From Pseudoduganella dura (GTDB lineage: Bacteria > Pseudomonadota > Gammaproteobacteria > Burkholderiales > Burkholderiaceae_D), in NCBI RefSeq assembly GCF_009727155.1, contig NZ_WNWM01000002.1, positions 5,084,001 through 5,148,000 of the forward strand: a stretch of DNA of 64,000 nucleotides, given 5' to 3'. The translations under genes were made by a program, and so were the position numbers. Below the pieces are notes generated by a model. It was not told the origin of the DNA. It did not search any database and worked only from the letters and a program-made list of their open reading frames with translations. Shown piece after piece: positions 1 to 9,064 of the stretch; the first letter of the stretch is position 1, and every line of letters begins with the position of its first letter.

Positions 1-435
1 GTGGGCGCCGTGCTGGCACTGCTGCTGTTCCGGATGGAGTTTTCCATCATCGCGCTGATCGGCGTGTTCCTGCTGATCGGCATCGTCAAGAAGAACGCGA
101 TCCTGATCATCGACTTCGCGCTGGAAGCGGAGCGCGCCCGCGGGCTGAGCGCCATCGACGCGGTGCGCGAGGCCTGCCTGCTGCGCTTCCGCCCGATCCT
201 GATGACGACGCTGGCCGCCGCGCTGGGCGCGCTACCGCTGGCGATCGGCTTCGGCGAAGGCTCCGAGCTGCGCCAGCCGCTGGGCATCGCCATCATCGGC
301 GGCCTGATCGCCAGCCAGCTGCTGACGCTGCTGACGACGCCGGTCGTCTATATCCTGCTCGACAAGCTGCGCACGCGCAGCCCCGAAGAACGCAACTTGA
401 GCCGCGCCCAGGGCGACGAGCCCGTGACCACATGA
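1..435 (+). CDS. RND multidrug efflux transporter, C-terminal end (5' truncated by window)
   Basis: This is the last 144 residues of an inner-membrane RND (resistance-nodulation-division) proton-driven pump. The visible part holds the final transmembrane helices and the conserved [16 protein letters not shown] segment typical of the MdtB/MdtC branch of hydrophobe/amphiphile exporters, followed by the FRPILMTT loop. The first codon of the window is GTG but is only an internal codon, because the family is about 1,030 residues long. Its stop TGA overlaps the ATG of the outer-membrane factor gene by four bases, so the two are translationally coupled parts of one tripartite pump operon whose adaptor gene should lie upstream. 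The substrate cannot be told from this fragment. Confidence 0.9.
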   Translation: MGAVLALLLFRMEFSIIALIGVFLLIGIVKKNAILIIDFALEAERARGLSAIDAVREACLLRFRPILMTTLAAALGALPLAIGFGEGSELRQPLGIAIIGGLIASQLLTLLTTPVVYILLDKLRTRSPEERNLSRAQGDEPVTT

Positions 436-1829
436 AGACATCGATGAAGACCCGCCTTTCCGTCATTGCCCTGGCCGCCGCGCTGTGCGGCTGCGCCGTC
501 GGCCCGAAATATGAAGTGCCGGCGGCCGCATCGCCGGCCGCGTTCAAGGAAGCGGAGGGCTGGACGCCGGCCGCGCCGGCCGATGCGCTGGAGCGCGGGC
601 CGTGGTGGACGCTGTTCGGCGATCCGGTCCTCGACGAGCTGGCCGCCGCGGTCGAGGTCAGCAACCAGAACGTGGCGCTGGCAGCGGCGCAGTATGCGCA
701 GGCGCGCGCCGTGGTCGCCGAGCAGCGCGCGTCGCTGTTCCCGACCGTGTCGTTGAACGGATCGGGCACCCGCTCGGGCGGCGGTGGCGACACGCGGCCA
801 TCGAACAACTACCGCGTGGATATCGGCGGCAGCTGGGAACCCGATATCTGGGGCAGCCTGCGCGCCGGCGTGACGGGTGCGCAGGCCAGCGCCCAGGCCA
901 GCGCGGCGGACCTGGCGGCGGCCCGGCTGTCCGCCCAGGGCGAGCTGGTGGCCAACTACATCGGCCTGCGCCAGGCGGACGTGGAAAAGCAGATCCTCGA
1001 CACCACGATCCGGGGGTACGAGCGGGTGCTGCAGATCACGCAGAACCGTGTCGACGCGGGCGTGACGGCACGCTCCGACCTGCTGCAGGCGCAGACGCAG
1101 CTGTTCAATGCGCGCGCCGATCTGCTGACCGTGATCCGCCAGCGCGCCGTGTATGAACACGCGATCGCGGTCCTGCTGGGCAAGGCGCCATCGGAGTTCG
1201 CGCTGGCGCCCGCGCCATGGCGCATCGTCGTGCCCGACGTGCCGCTGGGCGTGCCGTCGACGCTGCTGCAACGCCGGCCGGACATCGCCGCCGCCGAACG
1301 CGACGTGGCCGCCGCCAATGAAAATATCGGCATCGCCCGCGCGGCGTACTTCCCGTCGCTGAACCTGTCGGCCTCGTACGGCTACGGCAACAGCCAGGTG
1401 GGCGGCCTGTTCAGCGCATCGAACAGCCTGTGGTCGCTGGGCCTGTCGGCCGCGCAGACGATCTTCGACGCCGGCGCCATCGCCGCCCGCGTCGAACAGA
1501 CCAAAGCCTCCCGCGACGCGGCCATCGCCCGCTACCGGCAGGCAGTGCTGGACGCGTTTGCCGACGTCGAGGACCAGCTGGCCGCCACCCGCGCGCTGGC
1601 GCAGCAGCAGGACCTGCGGCGCCAGGCCTCCGAGGCTGCCGACCAGGTCGAGCAGCAGATGGAAAACCGCTATCGCGCCGGACAGGTGAACTACACCGAG
1701 GTCGTCAGCGCGCAGGCCACCGCGCTGTCCGCGCGGCGGGCGTTGATCCAGGTGCAGGCGGACCGGCAGACCACCGCGGTTGCCCTGATCCAGTCCCTGG
1801 GTGGCGGCTGGCGGAGTTCGCAGCCGTAA
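432..1829 (+). CDS. Outer-membrane efflux lipoprotein, NodT/OprM family
   Basis: A 465-residue TolC-like outer-membrane channel that completes the RND pump encoded just upstream. The N-terminus is a lipoprotein signal peptide ending in the lipobox LCGC (Cys about residue 21), followed by the GPKYEVP start of mature NodT-family proteins. Two OEP repeats follow, with the usual heptad-rich alpha-helical segments ([15 protein letters not shown] near residue 100, and a second around residue 380) and the [19 protein letters not shown] motif near residue 280. The length is normal for the family. The ATGA overlap with the pump gene shows operon membership. Neighbouring sequence gives no clue to the drug or solvent exported. 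Confidence 0.93.
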   Translation: MKTSMKTRLSVIALAAALCGCAVGPKYEVPAAASPAAFKEAEGWTPAAPADALERGPWWTLFGDPVLDELAAAVEVSNQNVALAAAQYAQARAVVAEQRASLFPTVSLNGSGTRSGGGGDTRPSNNYRVDIGGSWEPDIWGSLRAGVTGAQASAQASAADLAAARLSAQGELVANYIGLRQADVEKQILDTTIRGYERVLQITQNRVDAGVTARSDLLQAQTQLFNARADLLTVIRQRAVYEHAIAVLLGKAPSEFALAPAPWRIVVPDVPLGVPSTLLQRRPDIAAAERDVAAANENIGIARAAYFPSLNLSASYGYGNSQVGGLFSASNSLWSLGLSAAQTIFDAGAIAARVEQTKASRDAAIARYRQAVLDAFADVEDQLAATRALAQQQDLRRQASEAADQVEQQMENRYRAGQVNYTEVVSAQATALSARRALIQVQADRQTTAVALIQSLGGGWRSSQP

Positions 1830-2011
1830 ACCGTCCATGGCTGCGCCGCAGCACCTTGCCATACAACGCGTACTGTCTGCGGTGCTGCGGCTTGCCCTGA
1901 ACGGTTTGCGGCAGCGTGATGCGCCAAAGGAACGCAAGTCAAAAAGCATTTTCGCGGTATGGCAACTGGTCTATACTTCCCCGGCTTTTCATCAACCCAG
2001 GGGAACACATC

Positions 2012-4147
2012 TTGTTCAAAAAACTCGTACTGCCGGCCGCTTTGCTGGCCGCCTTCGGCGTCGCACACGGTGACGAAGGCCAGTGGCAACCCCACCAGCT
2101 GCCGCAACTGAAATCGGAACTGAAGCGCATCGGCATCCAGATCCCCGCCGAACGGATCGCCGACCTGACGAAGCACCCGATGAGCGCCATCGTGTCGCTG
2201 GGCGGCTGCTCGGCGTCGTTCGTGTCGCCGGACGGCCTGGTCGTCACCAATCACCACTGCGCCTATGGCTCGATCCAGCGCAACTCCACCGCCGAGAAGA
2301 ACTACATCGCCGACGGCTTCCTGGCGAAGACGCGCGCCGAGGAACTGCCGGGCGGCCCGAACGCGCTGGTGTACGTGACCGAGAAGGTCGAGAGCGTGAC
2401 CGAGCGCGTGCTGAAAGGCCTGGAAAACACGGGCGGCAAGGCGCGCCACGAAGCGATCGAGAGCCGCGTGAAGGCGTTGATCGCCGAATGCGAGACCGAC
2501 AAATCGGTCCGCTGCTCGGTGCCGGCATTCCACCGCGGCCTGGAGTACTACCGTATCCGCCAGATGATGATCCGCGATGTGCGCCTGGTGTACGCGCCGG
2601 CGGACATGGTCGGCAACTACGGCGGCGACATCGACAACTACGAGTGGCCGCGCCACACCGGCGACTATTCGTTCCTGCGTGCCTACGTGGGCAAGGATGG
2701 CCGCCCGGCCGATCCTTCGCCGGACAACGTGCCCTACAAATCGAAGGACTTCCTCGTCGTGTCGGCCGAAGGCCTGAAGGCGGGCGATCCGATCCTGCTG
2801 GCCGGCTACCCGGGCCGCACCAGCCGCTACAAGCTGCCGGCCGAGATCCGCTTCGCACGCGACATGTCGTATCCGGCGATCGTGGCCGAATACCAGGCCG
2901 ACCTCGATACCATCGCCGCCGCGACGAAGGCCGGCAAGAACGACGAAGTGCGCTACGCGTCGGTCGTGAAGTCGATCAACAACCGGATGAAGAAGACGCA
3001 GGGCCTGCTGGACGGCTTCGCGCGCAAGGATATCGCCGCCATCAAGGACGTGCAGGATGGCGAGTTCCGCGCGTGGTACGCGAAACAGCCGGGTGTGTCG
3101 TCATCGATGCTGGCCGAGCTGGACGCGGCGATCGCGGCCGACATGGCGCTGGAACAGCAGACGTTCGCGTGGAACGTGGCCACCAACTCCGACCTGTTCA
3201 AGAGCGCGCGCACGCTGTACCGCTTGGCGCTGGAACGCACGAAGCCGGACGCGCAGCGCGAATCGGGCTACCAGGAGCGCGACCTGGCGATGATCAAGGC
3301 GCGCCTGACCCGCCTCGAACAGTCGTACGTGGGCAGCGTCGACCAGGCCCGATTCGTCGGGGGCCTGCAGCGTTACGCGAAGCTGCCTGCGGCGTTCCGC
3401 CCCCAGGGCCTCGATGCGCTGCTGCCGGCGGTGGCCGAGGTGCCGACGCTGTATCGGAACAGCAAGCTGGGCGACACCGCCACGCGCCTGGCGCTGCTGG
3501 ACGCCGATGCCGCCACGCTGGAGAAATCGGATGACGCGTTCATGCGCCTGGCGGTGAAGCTGAACGGCTTCGCGCTGGCGCTGGAAGAGCGCTCGAAGGA
3601 ATCGGAAGGCAACCTGGAAAAGGTGATTCCGCAGTACATGAGCGCGGTGATCGCCTGGAAGAAAAGCCAGGGCAAGCCTGTCTACCCGGACGCCAATTCC
3701 ACGCTGCGCGTTACCTACGGCACCGTGGACGCCTACTCGCCGAAGGACGGCATCACGAAAGGCCCGTTCACCACGGTGGAAGGCATCGTCGAGAAACACA
3801 CCGGCAAGGACCCGTTCAACGCGCCGCGGGCGCTGCTCGACGCGGTGAAGGCGAAGCGCTATGGCCGGTTCAGGGATTCCGTGCTGGGCACGGTGCCGGT
3901 GAACTTCCTGTCCAGCGCCGACACCACCGGCGGCAACTCCGGTTCGGCGATCGTCAACAAGCGCGGCGAACTGGTCGGCCTGAACTTCGATTCCACGTAT
4001 GAATCGATCACCAAGGACTGGTACTTCGACACGGCCATCACGCGCGCGATCCACCTCGACGTGCGCTACATGCTGTGGGTGATGAAGGAAGTCGACGGTG
4101 CCGACAACCTGCTGAAGGAAATGACGATCCGGTATCCGAAGAAGTAA
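2012..4147 (+). CDS. S46 family dipeptidyl-peptidase (DPP7/DPP11-like), TTG start
   Basis: A secreted serine exopeptidase of family S46, which removes dipeptides from peptide N-termini in the periplasm. I start it at the TTG at 2012 because a GGGGA ribosome site lies 8 nt upstream and the encoded FKKLVLPAALLAAFGVAHG is a clean signal peptide. An in-frame ATG at 1916 would put 32 charged residues in front. The product is 711 residues, the usual S46 size. The catalytic His lies in TNHHCAYG (about residues 80-86) and the catalytic Ser in GGNSGSA (Ser643). The residue 18 after it, Gly in DPP7 and Arg in DPP11, is Ser here, so specificity is uncertain. A possible -10 TATACT sits at 1972. Confidence 0.92.
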   Translation: MFKKLVLPAALLAAFGVAHGDEGQWQPHQLPQLKSELKRIGIQIPAERIADLTKHPMSAIVSLGGCSASFVSPDGLVVTNHHCAYGSIQRNSTAEKNYIADGFLAKTRAEELPGGPNALVYVTEKVESVTERVLKGLENTGGKARHEAIESRVKALIAECETDKSVRCSVPAFHRGLEYYRIRQMMIRDVRLVYAPADMVGNYGGDIDNYEWPRHTGDYSFLRAYVGKDGRPADPSPDNVPYKSKDFLVVSAEGLKAGDPILLAGYPGRTSRYKLPAEIRFARDMSYPAIVAEYQADLDTIAAATKAGKNDEVRYASVVKSINNRMKKTQGLLDGFARKDIAAIKDVQDGEFRAWYAKQPGVSSSMLAELDAAIAADMALEQQTFAWNVATNSDLFKSARTLYRLALERTKPDAQRESGYQERDLAMIKARLTRLEQSYVGSVDQARFVGGLQRYAKLPAAFRPQGLDALLPAVAEVPTLYRNSKLGDTATRLALLDADAATLEKSDDAFMRLAVKLNGFALALEERSKESEGNLEKVIPQYMSAVIAWKKSQGKPVYPDANSTLRVTYGTVDAYSPKDGITKGPFTTVEGIVEKHTGKDPFNAPRALLDAVKAKRYGRFRDSVLGTVPVNFLSSADTTGGNSGSAIVNKRGELVGLNFDSTYESITKDWYFDTAITRAIHLDVRYMLWVMKEVDGADNLLKEMTIRYPKK

Positions 4148-4245
4148 GCCGTTCGATTGTTCGGGCAGCGCCGGACTCGGCCGGCGTGCGGTCTGCGCGT
4201 GAAGGCTGCCAACCGCAAGGAGCAGCTCTTTTCACGCGATTGACA

Positions 4246-4273
4246 TTGCGGTCGGTATTGGCGTTCCTATACT
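4246..4273 (+). promoter_or_regulatory. Candidate sigma-70 promoter for the PEP-CTERM gene
   Basis: TTGCGG (4246-4251) and TATACT (4268-4273) are separated by 16 bp, about 40 nt upstream of the start codon at 4315. A better -35 hexamer, TTGACA at 4240, would give an unusable 22-bp spacer. This is a pattern match only. Confidence 0.4.
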
Positions 4274-4314
4274 GGTGAGTGAACAGGAGTTCAACACAAC
4301 AGGAAGGAGCCGCC

Positions 4315-5016
4315 ATGCAATGGGAGAACGCAACCAGGACGATCAGGGCCGCCGTCGCGGTTGTGCTATGGGCAACGGCGAGTTTGGCTTCTGCCGATGC
4401 CTACCGCATCACCACGCATGCCGCCGGGCACGCCGGACATTTCAACCTGGACGGCATGTTCGTGCTGCCCGGACCCGTGGGAACCGGCCCCTACGAGCTC
4501 GACATCGTTACCGAATTCGACAATCCATCGGTATACCAGGAGCCCGAACGGACCAACATCCTTGCCTTCGACATCAGTCTCCGCATCGAGCTGACGGTTG
4601 GCGGCAACCGCTATACCGTGTCGAAGGAAGACGCCTGGCTGGAACTCGACTATTTCCCCGATCTGGACGGTGGGCCGCTGAATGACCTGCGCTATTCGGT
4701 GCACTTCTTTCCGTATGCAAGCGGAAACTTCGGAGAGTTCCAGCAGCGCATGTTGCTGGCACCGGACCTGCTCGCATTTTCAGACTTGCTGCAGCCAGCA
4801 TTGCTGGCGACACCGGACGTCGAATGGGCCCAGTTCAATGCCGGTACCTACATCATCAACGAAGTGATCATTCAACAGCTCGGCGACGCCAGTGGTCTGG
4901 CACCGCAATTCAGCTACCAGATCATGACGATACCCGAGCCGGCCACCTATGCCATGACGCTGCTGGGATGCGCGGTTGTCGCCGGTGCCGCGCGGCTGCG
5001 CCGGCCGAAGGCCTAG
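4315..5016 (+). CDS. PEP-CTERM sorting domain protein, unknown function
   Basis: A 233-residue exported protein. It starts at the ATG at 4315, 5 nt after a strong AGGAAGGAG ribosome site. A signal peptide (about residues 8-27, ending SLASADA) leads into a soluble beta-rich region with no family I recognise. The C-terminus is a classic PEP-CTERM tail: IPEPATYAMTLLG, a short hydrophobic helix, then the basic ARLRRPKA end. Such tails are recognised and cleaved by exosortase, which delivers the protein to the cell surface or matrix in exopolysaccharide-producing Gram-negatives. No exosortase is in the window. It is convergent with the DUF1810 gene, with only 6 bp between the stop codons. Confidence 0.85.
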   Translation: MQWENATRTIRAAVAVVLWATASLASADAYRITTHAAGHAGHFNLDGMFVLPGPVGTGPYELDIVTEFDNPSVYQEPERTNILAFDISLRIELTVGGNRYTVSKEDAWLELDYFPDLDGGPLNDLRYSVHFFPYASGNFGEFQQRMLLAPDLLAFSDLLQPALLATPDVEWAQFNAGTYIINEVIIQQLGDASGLAPQFSYQIMTIPEPATYAMTLLGCAVVAGAARLRRPKA

Positions 5017-5022
5017 CGGCAC

Positions 5023-5445
5023 CTACTGCTTGCCGAGCAGGTCGAGCGTGGCCAGGTCGGACAGGCCCCCATAGAAGGCCTTCAGTGCCACGGTGAACGG
5101 CACTTCGCCACCCGTGGCTTCATGGAACAGCGTCATCGACGAGCGGAATTTCAATGCGTCGACCTGGCCGAGGATTGCGCCGATCTGCGTGCCGGCGTGC
5201 CCGCTAACGAGGGCCGTGCATTCGCGCAGCCGGGCGCCCAGCAGCGGGTGGGCGGCATAGGCGCGTGCTTCCTCCAGCGTGGCGATGCCATAGAACCGGG
5301 CCGTGTCCGAGCGGCCCAGTCCTTTCAGCTGGGGGAAGATGAACCACATCCAGTGGTTCGTCTTGAGGCCTGCGCGCAGCTCGCGCAGCACGTCGTCGTA
5401 GACGGATTCCTGGGCGGCGATGAAGCGGTCGAGTTGGTGCTGCAT
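5023..5445 (-). CDS. DUF1810 family protein
   Basis: A 140-residue cytoplasmic protein matching the DUF1810 family: LDRFIAAQE near the N-terminus, then LKTNHWMWFIFPQLKGLG (about residues 27-44) and the SDTARFYGI / EEARAYAAHPLLG signature. No biochemical function is established for the family as far as I know. I place the start at 5445 because a GGAGGAG motif lies just upstream and the longer in-frame extension is not conserved-looking. The gene is single, faces the PEP-CTERM gene and is divergent from the PnuC-type gene. Confidence 0.8.
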   Translation of the reverse strand: MQHQLDRFIAAQESVYDDVLRELRAGLKTNHWMWFIFPQLKGLGRSDTARFYGIATLEEARAYAAHPLLGARLRECTALVSGHAGTQIGAILGQVDALKFRSSMTLFHEATGGEVPFTVALKAFYGGLSDLATLDLLGKQ

Positions 5446-5585
5446 GGCTCCTCCGGTGGCAAGCCTGCAGTCTACACGCGAACTGCGTGGCGATACATTC
5501 GCTACAAAGTTGTCTGGCTGCTTCAGCAGGCTGGTCCGGCCAGCCACCCCATGGCATAATCCGCCGTCCCCCAGCCCGCCGCCCC

Positions 5586-6221
5586 ATGAACGAAACCCTC
5601 TCCCTGCTCGGCCTGTCCACCACGCCGCTCGAACTGCTGTCCTTCGCGCTGTCGGTCGCCACCGTGTGGCTGAACATCCGCCAGAACCACTGGGCGTGGC
5701 TGTTCGCGATCCTGTCTTCCGCGCTGTACGGCGTGGTGTTCTACCAGTCCAGGCTGTATGGCGACATGGGGTTGCAGGCGGTGTTCATCACGGTGTCCGT
5801 GTGGGGCTGGTACCAGTGGCTGCATGGCGACGACATGCACGAACGCCTGCCGGTCACGCAGCTGGACTGGCCGGGCAGGGCGGTGGCGGCGCTGGGGTGG
5901 ATCGTGGGCTTCATCGCGCTGGCGTGGTTCCTGATGTCGTTTACCGATACCGACGTGCCGTTCGCCGATGGCTTCCTGACCGCCGGCAGCCTGGTGGGGC
6001 AGCTGCTGCTGTCCCGCAAGAAGCTGGAGAACTGGCACGTCTGGATCATCGTCGACGTGCTGTACGTGGGCCTCTATGTGCATAAGGGCCTGATGCTGAC
6101 CGCGTTGCTGTACGGCCTGTTCGTGGTGATGGCGACGATCGGCCTGCTGGCCTGGCGCAAGTCGATGCGCGCCGGGGCGACGCCGGACGGGGCAGCGGGC
6201 GCGGCGATGGTGCTGAAGTGA
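5586..6221 (+). CDS. pnuC: PnuC-family vitamin permease (nicotinamide riboside or thiamine)
   Basis: A 211-residue inner-membrane facilitator of the PnuC family with about seven hydrophobic segments and the conserved TVWLNIRQNHWAW and VWGWYQWLHG motifs. PnuC proteins let unphosphorylated nicotinamide riboside diffuse in, and a kinase traps it. The close relative PnuT does this with thiamine. Its stop overlaps the start of a NadR-like kinase gene by four bases (GTGA), which fits either pairing. I found no THI-box in its own leader. However, a TPP-riboswitch-controlled TonB receptor ends 635 bp beyond its stop, so thiamine is a real alternative to nicotinamide riboside. The start is ATG 5586 (MNETLSLLG). 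Confidence 0.85.
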   Translation: MNETLSLLGLSTTPLELLSFALSVATVWLNIRQNHWAWLFAILSSALYGVVFYQSRLYGDMGLQAVFITVSVWGWYQWLHGDDMHERLPVTQLDWPGRAVAALGWIVGFIALAWFLMSFTDTDVPFADGFLTAGSLVGQLLLSRKKLENWHVWIIVDVLYVGLYVHKGLMLTALLYGLFVVMATIGLLAWRKSMRAGATPDGAAGAAMVLK

Positions 6222-6745
6222 GAACGTTCGACCTGAAGCCGGTGCGGGTGGCGATCGTCGGCAGCGCTTCCTCGGGCAAGACGACGCTGGCGGAGGCGCT
6301 CGCCGGGCGTTACCGGGAAGTCTGGGTGCCGGAATACCTGCGCGAGTTCGTCGACCTGCGCGGACGCGTGCCGGTCGAAGCCGACCAGCTGCACATCGCC
6401 GAGACCCAGGCCGCGCGCGAAGACCTCGCACTGGCCCGTGCCAGCCGTTGCCTGTTCTGCGATACCACGCCGCTGATGACGGCCGTGTACAGCCGCCATT
6501 ACTTCGGCCGCATCGACCCGCGGCTGGAAGCGCTGGTGGCGTTGCGCCGCTACGACATCACGCTGCTCTGCGCGCCGGATATTCCATGGAAGCCCGACGG
6601 GCTGCAGCGCGAGCCGGAGGACCAGAGCGCCGCCGTCAACGCGCTTTTGTCGGAAGAGCTGGTAGCCCGCGCGATCGCGCACGTGCGCATCCACGGGCCG
6701 CTGGCGCAGCGGCTGCGGCAGGTGGAAGAAGTGCTGGGCAACTGA
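6218..6745 (+). CDS. NadR-like P-loop kinase (ribosylnicotinamide kinase domain family)
   Basis: A 175-residue single-domain P-loop protein. The Walker A motif GSASSGKTT is at about residues 14-22, followed by VPEYLREFVD, LHIAETQAARED and LFCDTTPLMTAVYS. These are the hallmarks of the C-terminal nicotinamide riboside kinase domain of NadR. The NMN adenylyltransferase and DNA-binding domains of full NadR are absent. The gene starts at GTG 6218, overlapping the permease stop, so both are made together. The likely job is to phosphorylate the vitamin that the permease lets in. The substrate is nicotinamide riboside by family, but thiamine is possible given the neighbouring TPP switch. Confidence 0.82.
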   Translation: MRTFDLKPVRVAIVGSASSGKTTLAEALAGRYREVWVPEYLREFVDLRGRVPVEADQLHIAETQAAREDLALARASRCLFCDTTPLMTAVYSRHYFGRIDPRLEALVALRRYDITLLCAPDIPWKPDGLQREPEDQSAAVNALLSEELVARAIAHVRIHGPLAQRLRQVEEVLGN

Positions 6746-6778
6746 AGTTCCCGAATACGGGGCAAGGAATGCGGTGCA

Positions 6779-6819
6779 TCAGCAAATGACCTGGGGCCAG
6801 GCCCCAGGTCATTTGCTGA
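6779..6819. repeat. Perfect 41-bp palindrome between convergent genes
   Basis: Two 20-base arms, TCAGCAAATGACCTGGGGCC and its exact reverse complement, are separated by a single A. The element lies between the stop codons of the kinase gene (+) and the TonB receptor gene (-). It could fold into a very stable hairpin on either strand and act as a bidirectional terminator, but there is no T-run on either side. It may equally be a copy of a dispersed intergenic palindrome. Confidence 0.7.
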
Positions 6820-6855
6820 GCAAGCGCAAAGGTAGTTCTGCTATCTGTCGCGGAT

Positions 6856-8958
6856 TTAGAAATCCAGCTGCGCCGATACCCGGAACGTGCGGCCCAACCC
6901 CGGGATCAGGTAGCCGCCCAGGTCCGGCGTGACATCGCGCCAGTAGAACTTGTCCAGTGCGTTGCGTACCTGGGCGCGCAGCACCAGCGGCATGCCGCTG
7001 CCGCCGCCAATGCGCGCGACGTACGAGGTGCCGACGTTCAGCAGGTGGTACTTCGGCACGAACACCGTGTTCTCTTCGTCGAACGCCTTCTTGCCGGCGA
7101 ACTGCCAGTCGCCGTTCACCTTGAAGCCCGGCGTCACCGCGTATTCCGCGAACACGGTCGAGCGCAGCGCCGGCACGTTGGTCACGCGCTTGCCGTCGTA
7201 GATGCTCTGGCCGGTACCGCTCTGCTTCGTGTTCAGCGCGGCGACCGAGGCGCCGACCGTCATCTCGCGCGTGAGCTTGCCCTGCGCCGCGAATTCGACG
7301 CCGCGGTGCTGCGCCTGCCCGTTGCGCACGAAGGTGTTGGTGGCGTCGATATATTCCAGGCCCTTTTCGATCTGGAACACGGCGGCCGTCAGGCTGATGC
7401 CTTCGACCAGCGCTTTCGCGCCGATTTCCACCTGCTTCGATTTCGACGGCGCCAGCGCGCGGTCCTCGTTCGTGGTTTCCATCGGCGCGATGCCGCCATG
7501 CTCCAGGCCGCGCGCGTACGACGCATACAGCGCGAGGTCGCTGCGCGGGCTGTACACCAGCGACGCGTTCGGCACCCAGAAGCTGCCTTCCGCCGGAGCC
7601 ACGCCCAGCTCGTCGCGTTTCAGCTTCACATAGCGCGCGCCGGCATGCAGTTTCAGTTCGGCGGTCAGGCCCACGATGTCCTGCACGAACAGGGCGCGCT
7701 CGTTATCCTTGCGGCGCACCGACGCGGGGCCGGTTTCCAGATCGCTCCTCGGCGCCACCACCACCGGGCGGTAGATGTTGCTGGTGCCGGCATATTCGTA
7801 CACGTCGTCGCCCCAGCTTTCCTTGTTGCCGAAGTAGGAGAAGCCGGCCGACAGCTCGTGCGACAGCGCGCCGGTGACGAAGCGGCCCTGCAGCATGGCC
7901 TGCGCGGCCAGCGGCTTTTTCTCTTCGCCGAGGCTGCGGTAGTCGTACACGTCGTAGTCGCCGTTGCCGCAGAAGCCCGGATACAGTTCCTGCGCCGAGC
8001 AGCCGTACGGGAAGGCGGTGTAGTCGTCACGCCTGAACACGTGCCTGTTGGCTTTCACCTCGATCTTCCAGTCCTGTGCCAGCTGGTACTGGAAGCGCGC
8101 GCCGAGGTTCATGCTTTCGGTGGCCACCGGGTAGCTCCAGGGCTGGTCGTTGAGCAGCGTGTCGGCCGCCACGTCCGGCAGCGCAACGCCGTTGATCAGC
8201 TGGAAGCCGGGTGCCGACACCTGCGATTTCTTCTGGTAGTCGGCGTCGACCTGCAGCAGCGCCTGCGGAGAGATCTGCCAGTCGAACGCGCCGGAAATGA
8301 AGCTGCGGCGGCCGTCCGCGCCGTCCACATACGAACGCAGCCGCTCGCCGGCCACGTTGACGCGGTAGCCAAAACGGCGGTCCTCGAAGCGCCCCCCCAG
8401 GTCCACGCTGCCCCGCAGGGTGCCGCGTTCGCTCACGCCGAACAGCACCGAGCGCAGCGTGGTACTGGTGGGGCGCTTCGTCGTGTAGTTGACGATGCCG
8501 CCCGGCGCGGCGATACCCGCCGTGAGGCCGGCCAGGCCTTTCAGCACCTCGATGCTCTCCTTGTTCTCCAGCGGGATCTGGGTGTCGGCGGAAATGGCCA
8601 GGCCATCCTTGCGGTAGCTGCTGGCGTTGTCGAGCTTGAAGCCGCGGATCGAGAACTGTTCGGCATAGCCGACGGCATTGTAGGCGTCGCTGATGCTGGC
8701 GTCGTAGCGCGCCGCGTCCGTCGTGGAGCCGATGTTCAGGTTCTGCATCTGCTCGCGCGTGATCACGCTGACGGAAGCGGGCGTCTGCAGCAGCGGCGTG
8801 TCGGAAAAGCCGGCGACGGAGGCGCGGTCCGCGGTGCCGCGCACGGCGGTGACGACGACTTCCGTCATCGCGGGTTCGGTTGCCTGCTGGGCAAGGGCGG
8901 GGAATGCCTGCGCGATGGCGAGCGCGGCGGCGGATACGGCGAAAGTGGTCTTGGTCAT
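6856..8958 (-). CDS. TonB-dependent outer-membrane receptor under a TPP riboswitch (probable thiamine receptor)
   Basis: A 700-residue TonB-dependent receptor of the type usually labelled 'siderophore receptor'. The signal peptide ends at ALAQQA. The TonB box region reads TEVVVTAVRG (about residues 33-42). The plug domain includes SVITREQMQN, FSIRGFKLDN and EVLKGLAGLTAGIAAPGGIVNYTTKRPT. A 22-strand barrel follows, ending in the aromatic C-terminus SAQLDF. The upstream leader contains a convincing TPP riboswitch, so expression should drop when thiamine pyrophosphate is plentiful. That argues for thiamine or a precursor as cargo rather than iron. Translation starts at ATG 8958 behind GAGAAGAG. 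The PnuC/kinase pair ends nearby on the other strand. Confidence 0.92.
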   Translation of the reverse strand: MTKTTFAVSAAALAIAQAFPALAQQATEPAMTEVVVTAVRGTADRASVAGFSDTPLLQTPASVSVITREQMQNLNIGSTTDAARYDASISDAYNAVGYAEQFSIRGFKLDNASSYRKDGLAISADTQIPLENKESIEVLKGLAGLTAGIAAPGGIVNYTTKRPTSTTLRSVLFGVSERGTLRGSVDLGGRFEDRRFGYRVNVAGERLRSYVDGADGRRSFISGAFDWQISPQALLQVDADYQKKSQVSAPGFQLINGVALPDVAADTLLNDQPWSYPVATESMNLGARFQYQLAQDWKIEVKANRHVFRRDDYTAFPYGCSAQELYPGFCGNGDYDVYDYRSLGEEKKPLAAQAMLQGRFVTGALSHELSAGFSYFGNKESWGDDVYEYAGTSNIYRPVVVAPRSDLETGPASVRRKDNERALFVQDIVGLTAELKLHAGARYVKLKRDELGVAPAEGSFWVPNASLVYSPRSDLALYASYARGLEHGGIAPMETTNEDRALAPSKSKQVEIGAKALVEGISLTAAVFQIEKGLEYIDATNTFVRNGQAQHRGVEFAAQGKLTREMTVGASVAALNTKQSGTGQSIYDGKRVTNVPALRSTVFAEYAVTPGFKVNGDWQFAGKKAFDEENTVFVPKYHLLNVGTSYVARIGGGSGMPLVLRAQVRNALDKFYWRDVTPDLGGYLIPGLGRTFRVSAQLDF

Positions 8959-9064
8959 GGTTGTGCTCTTCTCGTTTTCTTCTAGTTCTCTGTCGAACCA
9001 GCGAGGAGCACACCAGGGGACGTTGGGACGGTACCGGGTTTTGACGGGACCAACACTGCCTTGC

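Noticed and set aside
348..1949. 533-codon frame antisense to the efflux lipoprotein gene
   Set aside because: No ribosome site, no recognisable domain; fully covered by the NodT-family gene.
6856..8958. Naming the receptor FhuE/FpvA (ferric siderophore)
   Set aside because: Family resemblance exists, but no Fur box or siderophore genes are seen and the leader is a TPP riboswitch.
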